Shown here: in pieces, positions 8,181-15,586 of the stretch
Layout: every line of letters starts with the position of its first letter
Position numbering within the stretch: position 1 is the stretch's first letter
Source: Gordonia sp. UBA7599
GTDB taxonomy: Bacteria; Actinomycetota; Actinomycetes; Mycobacteriales; Mycobacteriaceae
Assembly (NCBI GenBank): GCA_002477755.1
Contig: DLKD01000040.1
Span: forward strand, 1-46,638
Length of the DNA: 46,638 nucleotides
Direction: 5' to 3'
Notes under the pieces: model-generated
Seen by the model: only the letters and a program-made list of their open reading frames with translations
The model's database searches: none
What the model was told of the DNA's origin: nothing
Translations under genes and position numbers: made by a program

Positions 8181-9484
8181 TCTTTTACCGTCCTCGGGAA
8201 CTTGGCAACACTGGAACTGAACTTCAGGATGTCTTCGAGCGTCAGCATCGCCGCGTCGACGCCGACGCCGAGCTGTGACGCCAGGTTCTTGGTGATGCGA
8301 TCCTCGAGCTCACCCACGTCGGACGTGCGCTCGGGTGCGTACCCGATGCGCAGCCGCAGGCGTTGCATCCCGCCCTCGGCGGCGCGGATGATCTGGAACA
8401 TCCCGTCGGAGAGCTCGGGCTCCGCCTCGACGATCGCCCACACGTCGGCGACGGCGATCGCCTTGCCGGCCACGATCGTCTCGTCACCGGCGCGGCCGGA
8501 GACCCACATCCGGGCGTGCGTCCGACCGATCGACGACGGCTCGCGCGACACGCGCACGAGATCGCCCGAGCGGAATCGGATGTAGGGGGTGGCGCGGTTG
8601 TCGATGTCGGTGGCGACGAGCTCGCCGACCTCGCCGTCGGCGACGGCGTCGTTGGAGTCGGGGGCGAGCACCTCGGGGAAGACGGTGTCCTCCCACAGCT
8701 GGTACCCGTCGAGGCCGGGGCCCTCCCAGGCCGTTCCGGTGTCACCGGCGCTGGTGTAGGTGACCACCTTCACGCCCCACTCCTCGTTGACCTTGCGCTT
8801 GAGCGCCTCACCCATCGGCATGCCGGCGTAGGAGATGAACTTGATGGAGGCGAAGGCCTCGCGCAGATCGTGGTGCTCCTCGAGCTTCTCGAACTCCATG
8901 ATCGCCGGCAGATGCGCCTGCAGGTAGGCGACCTTGTGCTTCTTGATCGCGCGGAGCATCCCCTCGCCCTGGCCCAACCAGCTGTCGGCGTACACCGGCA
9001 CCAGGCCGAGGAGCCGGTAGAGGTCGTCGAAAGTATTGCGGAAGACCCCGACGGGGACGAGCACGCGATCACCCGGCCGTAGGCCATGGACGTAGAGATC
9101 GCGCGCCGAGCACGTGGCCAGCGGCGGTGTGGTGTTCCAGATCTCGGGCAGCAGTTCCGGTGCCGAGGTGGTTCCCGAGGTCGAGGTCACCGACGTCAGT
9201 TCACTCGGGTCGACCATGAGCAGGCCGCCGTACTGGTCACCGGTGCGTACGCGGTAGGAGATGATGTCGGCCTTGGTCAGCGTCGGGATCTGCGCCGAGA
9301 AGTCGGCAAGTGAATTGATCTTGTCCGGGTCCACCCCAGCCTTGCCCCAGAGCTCTCGGTACAGCGCCGAGTGGTCCCACGCGCGGTGCACCAGATCGAT
9401 GACCGCCGCCTCCTGGAGGGCGTGGATCTCCTCCCTGGACGCCCGCTCCAGCCCGGGCTCGAGTACTTCGAAACTGTCAGCCAT
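8177..9484 (-). CDS. PaaK-type phenylacetate-CoA ligase family protein
   Basis: A 435-aa adenylate-forming enzyme of the phenylacetate-CoA ligase (PaaK) type. The N-terminal RAWDHSALYRELWGKAGVDP and the segment LADFSAQIPTLTKADIISYR are typical of PaaK, as is the short length compared with about 500-540 aa for FadD. The phosphate loop reads TSTSGTTSAPELLP, a variant of TSGTTGKPT. It probably makes a CoA thioester of an aromatic, alicyclic or short carboxylic acid using ATP. The open frame reaches 9835, but the ATG at 9484 (MADSFEVLEP) has a purine-rich ribosome-binding site and avoids the divergent thiolase-like gene. It overlaps the next gene by 4 bp. A palindrome at 9553-9569 sits upstream. 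Confidence 0.8.
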   Translation of the reverse strand: MADSFEVLEPGLERASREEIHALQEAAVIDLVHRAWDHSALYRELWGKAGVDPDKINSLADFSAQIPTLTKADIISYRVRTGDQYGGLLMVDPSELTSVTSTSGTTSAPELLPEIWNTTPPLATCSARDLYVHGLRPGDRVLVPVGVFRNTFDDLYRLLGLVPVYADSWLGQGEGMLRAIKKHKVAYLQAHLPAIMEFEKLEEHHDLREAFASIKFISYAGMPMGEALKRKVNEEWGVKVVTYTSAGDTGTAWEGPGLDGYQLWEDTVFPEVLAPDSNDAVADGEVGELVATDIDNRATPYIRFRSGDLVRVSREPSSIGRTHARMWVSGRAGDETIVAGKAIAVADVWAIVEAEPELSDGMFQIIRAAEGGMQRLRLRIGYAPERTSDVGELEDRITKNLASQLGVGVDAAMLTLEDILKFSSSVAKFPRTVKE

Positions 9485-9552
9485 GTCGGCCCCTTCTTCT
9501 CGTACGACAACCTTCGCAAACCACCCAAAACGGGCGCAGCGAGACCTCTGTA

Positions 9553-9569
9553 ACTTTGCATCGTAAAGT
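9553..9569. promoter_or_regulatory. Palindromic TetR-type operator, copy 2
   Basis: ACTTTGCATCGTAAAGT, an imperfect inverted repeat (arms ACTTT/AAAGT plus an inner C-G pair). It lies in the 171-bp gap between the divergent PaaK-type and thiolase-like genes. It matches the core at 5357-5373 in 13 of 17 positions in either orientation. The TetR encoded at 6790-7431 is the likely binder, by position only. Confidence 0.45.
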
Positions 9570-9655
9570 GATCTGCTGCACACTATATCAGTAAGACTAT
9601 TTAACGGTATAGAGTCAGATTCAAGGCACCGGCCAGTTCGACCGAAGGGAGCGCG

Positions 9656-10813
9656 ATGAGCCTGCACGACGTGGCCGTCGTCGGCGTCTACGCCACCGAG
9701 CAGGGGCGCTCGCTTCCCCACCGGACCGCGCTGGACCTGGCGACCGAGGCGGTTTTCGGCGCCCTCGATGACGCCGGGATCGCACCCGGCGAGGTCGACG
9801 GCGTCGCAGTGGACTGGCCCGGACCCGGAGGACACGGCACGGACGGCGCGTCCTGGGCGCGCTCGCTCGGCGGCCCGCTCTCGTGGGTGGCGGATTCACT
9901 ATTGGATACCTCGGGCGCGCGCGGCGCACTCAAGGCCGCAGCAGCGATCAGCGCCGGCCTGTGCGACGTCGCCGTGGTCGGTGGCGCGATGGCAGGGATG
10001 TTCGGACCGGGCGCGACAGTCGGCGTCGGAGACCCGTCGGAATTCACCGATGTATGGGGCGGCTACGTGGTCCCCCTGTTCGCCCTCGTCGCCGCCGAGC
10101 ACATGCACCGGTTCGGAACAACCCCCGAGCAACTGGCCACCGTCGCGGCGACCATCCGCAATAACGGCCACACCAACCCCGAGGCCGTGATGTACGGCAA
10201 GGGCCCGTACACGGTCGCCGACATCCTCGACTCCCCCGTCATCGCCAGCCCGTTACACCGACTCGACGTCTGCCTGTCCGGCGAGGGTGGCGCAGCCATC
10301 GTGCTGGCCCGTGCCGACCGTGCGCGCGACTGTCGCCACGACCCGGTCACCCTGCTCGGCGGCGGAATGGAGTTGGCCGGCGGTTCCTACGTCGCGCCGC
10401 CGTCGTACTCCGAGGTCGGCCGGCTCGGCGAGCGCGCCGCCCGTCGCGCCTTCGACCTGGCTGGCGTGGGCACCGGCGACATCGACCTGCTCAGCCTGTA
10501 CGACCCGAATTCGTTCGAGGTCATCCGCCAGCTCGAGGTCTTGGGCTTCTGCGACGAAGGGCAGGGCGGGCCACTCGTGGAGAGCGGTGCGATCGCGCTG
10601 GACGGGGCGCTGCCGACCAACCCCGACGGCGGCTGCCTGTCCTACGCCTGGAACGGCACTCAGCAAATGACGCTCAAGTTGATCGAGTGCGTACGCCAGT
10701 TCCGCGGCACCGCCGTGCATCAACTCGCCGACGTCGAGGTCGCCCTGGCCGCCAATGCCGGATCGGCGGCCAGCCATTACGAACTGGCGATCCTCGGAAA
10801 GGGGTCACGATGA
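9656..10813 (+). CDS. Thiolase-superfamily protein, Ltp2-like (probable aldolase)
   Basis: A 385-aa thiolase-fold protein (lipid-transfer/SCP-x thiolase branch). The catalytic residues of true thiolases are missing. The nucleophile region reads DTSGARGALKAAAAISAG with no Cys. The normal GG-x-x-x-x-GHP-x-G region reads NPDGGCLSYAWNGTQQ with no His. The C-terminal C-x-G is replaced by AANAGSAASH. Loss of these residues together with a DUF35 partner encoded next door is the pattern of Ltp2-type enzymes, which cleave a beta-hydroxyacyl-CoA by retro-aldol chemistry in steroid side-chain degradation. A retro-aldolase role is therefore the best inference. It overlaps the DUF35 gene by 4 bp (ATGA), implying a 1:1 complex. 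Confidence 0.75.
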   Translation: MSLHDVAVVGVYATEQGRSLPHRTALDLATEAVFGALDDAGIAPGEVDGVAVDWPGPGGHGTDGASWARSLGGPLSWVADSLLDTSGARGALKAAAAISAGLCDVAVVGGAMAGMFGPGATVGVGDPSEFTDVWGGYVVPLFALVAAEHMHRFGTTPEQLATVAATIRNNGHTNPEAVMYGKGPYTVADILDSPVIASPLHRLDVCLSGEGGAAIVLARADRARDCRHDPVTLLGGGMELAGGSYVAPPSYSEVGRLGERAARRAFDLAGVGTGDIDLLSLYDPNSFEVIRQLEVLGFCDEGQGGPLVESGAIALDGALPTNPDGGCLSYAWNGTQQMTLKLIECVRQFRGTAVHQLADVEVALAANAGSAASHYELAILGKGSR

Positions 10814-11205
10814 GGGTCCAGCCCGCCCCGCCGACCGCCCTGTCGCAGGAGTTCTGGTCCGCCGCTGCCGAGCACCGGCTCGTGGTGCCGCGGTGCAACC
10901 AGACCGGTCGCCACTTCTTCCCGCCGGAGCTCTGCGTGCCCGGCACCGCGTCGACCGACTGGTCCTACGTGCCCAGCGCCGGCACCGGGACAGTCACCAC
11001 GTTCAGCATCGTCCACCGGCCACCGGCCGCGGGTTTCACAGTCCCCTACGTGTTGGCGGTCGTCGCCGTCGACGAGGGGTGGAACTACCTGACCAACATC
11101 GTCGGCTGCGACCCCGACGACGTACACATCGGTATGGCCGTCGAAGTCGATTTCGAGGAGATCGAGAACGCGACCCTTCCGGTCTTCCGGCCGGCCATCA
11201 CCTGA
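10810..11205 (+). CDS. DUF35 OB-fold protein, partner of the thiolase-like protein
   Basis: A 131-aa protein with the two parts of the DUF35 family: an N-terminal zinc-ribbon region and a C-terminal OB fold (GTVTTFSIVHRPPAAGFTVP, then VLAVVAVDEGWNYLTNIVGC). The ribbon is degenerate. The usual four cysteines (C-x2-C ... C-x2-C) are reduced to single cysteines in VPRCNQTGRHFFPPELCVPG, so zinc binding is doubtful. In known complexes (ChsH2 or Ltp2-bound DUF35) this domain contributes to the acyl-CoA site and to complex stability. The ATG at 10810 overlaps the stop of the thiolase-like gene, so co-translation is likely. The FadD-like gene begins 46 bp downstream in the same direction. Confidence 0.8.
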   Translation: MRVQPAPPTALSQEFWSAAAEHRLVVPRCNQTGRHFFPPELCVPGTASTDWSYVPSAGTGTVTTFSIVHRPPAAGFTVPYVLAVVAVDEGWNYLTNIVGCDPDDVHIGMAVEVDFEEIENATLPVFRPAIT

Positions 11206-11251
11206 CCGCACCACCGTCACCGGCGGTGATCACAACGAGTTTGGAGCAACC

Positions 11252-12808
11252 ATGTCCATCCACCACATCACTCTGTCGGACGTCAGCAGCGAGAACGCGC
11301 GGCGCTACCCGGACACCGTCGCGGTCATCGACGACGAGGTCCGCCTCACGTGGACGCAGTTCGAGCGCCGCGTCAACCAAGTCGCCAACGTTCTCACCGA
11401 CCACGGCGTCGGTCGCGGCGACCGCATCCTGTGGCTGGCCCAGTCGTCGCACCGGTTCCTCGAGCTGTTCGTCGCTACCGCACGCGTGGGCGCGATGATC
11501 TGCCCGGCCAATTGGCGCCAGTCCGCCCAGGAGATGGCCTTCGTCATCGACGACTTCGATCCCCGTGTCGTCGTGTGGCAGGCCGAGGAGATCGGCGACG
11601 CCGTCGGTGCCGCCCGCGACCTGGCCGGTGCCGACGCAGTGTGGCTGCAGCACGACTCCACCGACGCCGACGGCTATGAGGCCCTGGTCACCGCCGCGTC
11701 CGACACCGCACCCACCGCCGGCGAGGTGTCGGCCGATGACCCGCTGTTGGTCATCTACACCGCCGCCATCATCGACCGCCCGGGTGGCTCGATGCTCTCG
11801 CACCGCAACCTCCTGACGATGGCCGCGACCACCGCACGGATCACCGGCACCGACCACGCCGCCGTCTTCGTCAACTCCGGACCGCTGTTCCATATCGGCA
11901 ACTTCCAATTCGAGTCGCTGTCGACATTCCTGATGGGCGGTACCAACATCTACGTCCGACGCGTGGAAGCCGCCGAGATCCTGCAGCTGATCGCCGACGA
12001 GAAGGTCACCGCGGCATTCCTGATGCCGCCGACGATCTTCGAGATCAAGGAGCTCAACAAGACCAAGGGTCTCGACATCAGCAGCCTGCGTGCCGGAGCG
12101 TTCACGCCGGTGTGGGGCGACGCCCTGCCGGCCGACCCGAATCTGTGGGCCCGCCAGTCCGGCGGGTTCGGCCAGACCGAGGTCACCGGCCTGGCACTAC
12201 TGCGCGGCTTCGGCGAACCGGGCCTGGGCAACGGCGGCCGGCCGTCGCCGTTCACGCAGGTGAAGATCGTCGACACCGACCGCAACGAGGTGCCCGACGG
12301 CGAGATCGGCGAGATCGCGGTCCGCGGCGAGACCGTCCACCTGGGCTACTGGAACCGGCCGGAGGTCAACGCCGACCGCTTCCTGCCCGGGGGCTGGTGG
12401 CGCACCACCGACGCCGGGCGCCGCGAGGCCGACGGCACGATCTCCTTCCTGGGCACGATGACCCGAATGATCAAGTCCGCCGCCGAGAACATCTACCCAC
12501 CCGAGGTCGAGGGTGCGTTGGCGAGCCACCCGGCGGTCGCCAAGGCAGCGATCATCGGCGTTCCCGACGCCGCCTTCACCCAGTCGGTCAAGGCGGTCGT
12601 GGCACTCAACGAGGGGGCGAGCGCCACCGCCGAAGAACTCATCGAACACGTCCGCTCCCAGATCGCCTCCTACAAGAAGCCCAAGTCGGTCGAGTTCGTC
12701 GTCGAGCTTCCGACGGTCAACGGGCAAACCGACTACGACGCTCTCGACGCGCAGTTCGGCGGTGGGGGCTACCCGGGCAAGACGGATATCACCCAGACCA
12801 CCGGTTAG
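11252..12808 (+). CDS. AMP-dependent synthetase/ligase homologue with altered catalytic motifs
   Basis: A 518-aa protein that aligns over the whole length of FadD-type acyl-CoA synthetases but has lost key residues. The ATP phosphate loop, normally TSGTTGxPKG, reads TAAIIDRPGG at residues 170-179. The motif normally TGD-(x)n-GR reads RTTDAGRREADGTISFLGTM. The C-terminal catalytic lysine (normally GK in LPRTxxGK) is Gln492 in LPTVNGQTDYDAL. The GQTE helix (GGFGQTEVTG) is kept. The frame is intact, so it is a maintained gene rather than a pseudogene. It may bind an acyl-CoA or acyl-AMP without adenylating, or use unusual chemistry. It starts with ATG 46 bp after the DUF35 gene, in what looks like one operon, and ends 4 bp from a convergent ligase gene. 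Confidence 0.75.
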   Translation: MSIHHITLSDVSSENARRYPDTVAVIDDEVRLTWTQFERRVNQVANVLTDHGVGRGDRILWLAQSSHRFLELFVATARVGAMICPANWRQSAQEMAFVIDDFDPRVVVWQAEEIGDAVGAARDLAGADAVWLQHDSTDADGYEALVTAASDTAPTAGEVSADDPLLVIYTAAIIDRPGGSMLSHRNLLTMAATTARITGTDHAAVFVNSGPLFHIGNFQFESLSTFLMGGTNIYVRRVEAAEILQLIADEKVTAAFLMPPTIFEIKELNKTKGLDISSLRAGAFTPVWGDALPADPNLWARQSGGFGQTEVTGLALLRGFGEPGLGNGGRPSPFTQVKIVDTDRNEVPDGEIGEIAVRGETVHLGYWNRPEVNADRFLPGGWWRTTDAGRREADGTISFLGTMTRMIKSAAENIYPPEVEGALASHPAVAKAAIIGVPDAAFTQSVKAVVALNEGASATAEELIEHVRSQIASYKKPKSVEFVVELPTVNGQTDYDALDAQFGGGGYPGKTDITQTTG

Positions 12809-12812
12809 GCGG

Positions 12813-14399
12813 TCAGGCGTCCGGTCCGGCGAGCCGACCGACGAGGTCGGCCCGCCGGATCTTGCCGGTTGAGGTGCGCGGGAAGTCCTCGACGATGAAC
12901 CATCGCGTCGGCCGCTTGCTGCGAGCCAACCGTTCCGCCGCGAAGGCATCCAGCTCGTCGGTGTCGATCGTTGCGCCGGGTACCGGGAGAACCGCGGCCG
13001 CGACTGTCTCGCCGAGGCGCGCATCGGACAAGCCGAACACCGTCACCTCGCGTACCGCGGGGTGCTCGGCGATCACCGGCTCGATCTCGGCCGGATAGAG
13101 GTTCTCCCCGCCCCGGATCACCACGTCGCGGCTGCGTGCGTGGAAGGTGATGACTCCGTCCTGCATCGAGCACAGGTCACCGGTAGCCATCCAGCCGCGC
13201 ACATCGGTCACCACGGCCAGCGCGCCGTCGTCAGCGAGATAGCCGTCCATTCCCAGCGGGCCGCGCACGAACAACTCGCCGACCTGCGCCTCGTCGACGA
13301 CCTCGCCGTCGACGGCGATGCAACAGTCACGACCCGGCAGTGGACGCCCGATGGTGCGGGTGCGCTGCAGGGTCGTGTCGGCACGAGCGCTCAACGTTGC
13401 GCACGGCGCCTCGCTCTGCCCGTAAGCGACAAGGAAGGTGATGCCCAGTTCCTCTTCAACCCGGTCGATGAGCGCAGGGTCCACGCTGGTAGCGCCACCG
13501 ACGACCGAGGCCACCGAACCGAAGTCCGCCGGTGTCGTCGCGCCGCTGTCGAGCAGGTCCAGGAGCATGGTCGGAACCATGCCAACGACGGTCGGCGCAG
13601 CGATGCGGATGACCCGGGCGATCGCCGCGGGCGTGATCGCCGAGACCGACGCGTAAGTGCCGGCAACGGTGAGGGCCCCGATCATCCCGGCCACCGATCC
13701 GCCGACGTGCTCGAGCGGTAGTGGGTTCATGACCACCGCACCGTCGGCGGCTCCGGCACCGCAAACGTAAGCCGTCGCGGCGCCGAGCACCGCCCGGTGA
13801 CTCAACACGGCGATCTTGGGCGCACCGGTCGTGCCGGAAGTGAATTGATAGAGGAACGGGTCGGCGCTGCGCGTCCCCCGCGCCGGTGGCCCGGCATCGG
13901 GGCGGTCCCCCGTCACTGCCAGCTCGTCGAATCCGATCACCGGGGTCGCGCCCAGTTCCACGGCGGGCCGGTCGGCCAGTGCGACGACGAGGTCGACGCC
14001 GCTGCGGGCGCACAAGCCCGCCAGCGCCTCGTCGGGTTCGGCACTCGGCATGGGCACGACTGCCAGGCCGGCGAGCGCGGCTCCATAGGCGGTGCACACC
14101 CACCCGGCACGGTCGCGTCCGAGGATCCCGATGCGACCACGCGTACTGCGATGAAGGGTGAGTCCCGCCGCAACGGCACCCGCCCGCGAAGACAGTTCGG
14201 CCCACGACATCGTCGTCGGATCGCCCGACTCACCGGCCACGACGAGGGCCGTCCGGTCGGGGTGTGCCGCAGCGACCGCGGCGAACCGTGAGCCGACCGT
14301 CTCGAAGGCAGACGAATCGGGGACCGCGTCGGTACCGCGGAAGTAAGAACGACCCCGCTCGGGACGCTCACCCCAACCGGGCAGCGACGAGGGGTCCAT
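12813..14399 (-). CDS. FadD-type acyl-CoA synthetase
   Basis: A 528-aa AMP-forming acyl-CoA ligase with intact motifs: phosphate loop FTSGTTGAPKIAVLSH, YGQSEAP (the GQTE position), WMATGDLCSMQDGVITFHAR, RGGENLYPAEIE and the catalytic lysine in FPRTSTGKIRRADL. It should activate a carboxylic acid to its CoA thioester. The ATG at 14399 (MDPSSLPGW) is preferred over a TTG eight codons upstream because a GGAAGGGG ribosome-binding site stands in front of it. It converges on the altered ligase gene with a 4-bp gap and diverges from the 344-aa gene at 14512 across an AT-rich palindrome. Substrate unknown; with two other FadD homologues and a PaaK-type ligase in the island, several acids or intermediates may be activated. 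Confidence 0.88.
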   Translation of the reverse strand: MDPSSLPGWGERPERGRSYFRGTDAVPDSSAFETVGSRFAAVAAAHPDRTALVVAGESGDPTTMSWAELSSRAGAVAAGLTLHRSTRGRIGILGRDRAGWVCTAYGAALAGLAVVPMPSAEPDEALAGLCARSGVDLVVALADRPAVELGATPVIGFDELAVTGDRPDAGPPARGTRSADPFLYQFTSGTTGAPKIAVLSHRAVLGAATAYVCGAGAADGAVVMNPLPLEHVGGSVAGMIGALTVAGTYASVSAITPAAIARVIRIAAPTVVGMVPTMLLDLLDSGATTPADFGSVASVVGGATSVDPALIDRVEEELGITFLVAYGQSEAPCATLSARADTTLQRTRTIGRPLPGRDCCIAVDGEVVDEAQVGELFVRGPLGMDGYLADDGALAVVTDVRGWMATGDLCSMQDGVITFHARSRDVVIRGGENLYPAEIEPVIAEHPAVREVTVFGLSDARLGETVAAAVLPVPGATIDTDELDAFAAERLARSKRPTRWFIVEDFPRTSTGKIRRADLVGRLAGPDA

Positions 14400-14448
14400 C
14401 ACGCGTCCCCTTCCCCGAAACAAACCGGCGAGGCAGTCGCACCGGTTA

Positions 14449-14465
14449 TCATAATCAGATAATGA
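14449..14465. promoter_or_regulatory. AT-rich palindrome in a divergent promoter
   Basis: TCATAATCAGATAATGA is a 17-bp inverted repeat with one mismatched pair, set in the 112-bp gap between the divergent fadD (14399) and unknown (14512) genes. TATACT at 14468-14473 just downstream could be a -10 box for the plus-strand gene. The palindrome does not match the other operators in the window. No binder can be named. Confidence 0.35.
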
Positions 14466-14511
14466 ATTATACTAATAGACGTTAGCACCCGACGACCCTG
14501 GGGAACCACGA

Positions 14512-15546
14512 ATGACCAGCACTGGTACCACCCGGACGACGCCGACCGGCTCGTTCCACCACGCGGCGATCGCTTCGACGCGCATCTTCGACCCCACCGC
14601 CGCCCTCGACCCCGACCGCACCATCCACGGCCTCGGCCTGGAAGCCGGGTACATCTGGGGCACGCTGCGCGACGACGACGGCCACCTCTACTCGATCATG
14701 CGCCGGATTCCGGCGCGCCGCGATCCGGATGCCGATGCGCACAGCCACTCCCTCGGCGGCAAGCTGATCCTGCTTCAGGGCGGCAATGGCATCGATCTGG
14801 CAGTCCGCAAAGAGCCGCGCCTGGCACCCGACAGCGACGCCATCATCCGCACGATCACCGACTCCGGGGCCTTCGACCTGTCCGCACCGGCCAACGAGCA
14901 CGGACGGTCGATGAATCTGGTGCTGACCGCCGAGGCGATGGCCTACACCGAGACCGACGTCATCGACGTCGCCGGGACGCTCGTGGTCCCGCCGCTGCAG
15001 TGGTACCTGCCCGGACCGGAGTCGTCGCTGCTCTACCTCACGCAGACGTGGCTGGTGGAGGGCACGATCCTGGGCCGCCACGTGCGCGGCTTCCTCTTCT
15101 GGGAGGAGGCGTGGATGCCGCCGGGCGGGCGTCTGTACGTGAGCAAAGACCCGCTTCTGGATGCGGAGTACCTCACCTGGTACTCGTGGGCCAACCACTA
15201 TGCGGAGGACGACTCCACCGAGGTCGGCCACTTCCTGTTCGGCAACGGCGGGTTCGGCGTCGCCATCATCTCCCGCAGCGACGGAACCTGGACGACGGCC
15301 GGCCACGACATGGACCTCACCATCACCCGCGGCGCCGAAGGCTATTGGCATGACGGGATCGACTACACCATCGGCGGAGAGAAGTGGGTCTGCGAACCCG
15401 ATCCGCACGGTCACATGGGGCTGGGCCAGGTGCCCAACCCCCAGCAAGAAGGACGGATGCACCGCGCCGACGATGACCGGGTCCCGGACGTCTGGATGGC
15501 CTGGGGCGAGACGGTGCCGGCCAACGGTGAACGCCGCCACTGGTGA
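14512..15546 (+). CDS. Unrecognised 344-aa protein of the catabolic island
   Basis: I do not recognise this family with confidence. The protein is soluble (no signal peptide or membrane segment), rich in Trp, Tyr and Gly, and looks all-beta: repeated short strands such as GHLYSIMRRIPAR, GGKLILLQGGNG, GTLVVPPLQWYLPG and RGFLFWEEAWMPPGGRLYVS. The composition and two-part build recall lipocalin-like AttH/CrtC-type proteins that bind or hydrate hydrophobic compounds, but this is only an impression. The ATG at 14512 follows GGGGAACC. It has its own divergent promoter with fadD and is followed after 40 bp by the GNAT fusion gene. A role in handling a lipid substrate is inferred from context only. 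Confidence 0.55.
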   Translation: MTSTGTTRTTPTGSFHHAAIASTRIFDPTAALDPDRTIHGLGLEAGYIWGTLRDDDGHLYSIMRRIPARRDPDADAHSHSLGGKLILLQGGNGIDLAVRKEPRLAPDSDAIIRTITDSGAFDLSAPANEHGRSMNLVLTAEAMAYTETDVIDVAGTLVVPPLQWYLPGPESSLLYLTQTWLVEGTILGRHVRGFLFWEEAWMPPGGRLYVSKDPLLDAEYLTWYSWANHYAEDDSTEVGHFLFGNGGFGVAIISRSDGTWTTAGHDMDLTITRGAEGYWHDGIDYTIGGEKWVCEPDPHGHMGLGQVPNPQQEGRMHRADDDRVPDVWMAWGETVPANGERRHW

Positions 15547-15586
15547 ACACCGGTCGGACGGGGGCGGCGCTACGTAGTCTGGCGCC

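Noticed and set aside
11252-12808. Altered acyl-CoA ligase as a pseudogene
   Set aside because: The frame is intact over full length, the GQTE region is kept, and it sits in a compact operon. Motif change alone does not show decay.
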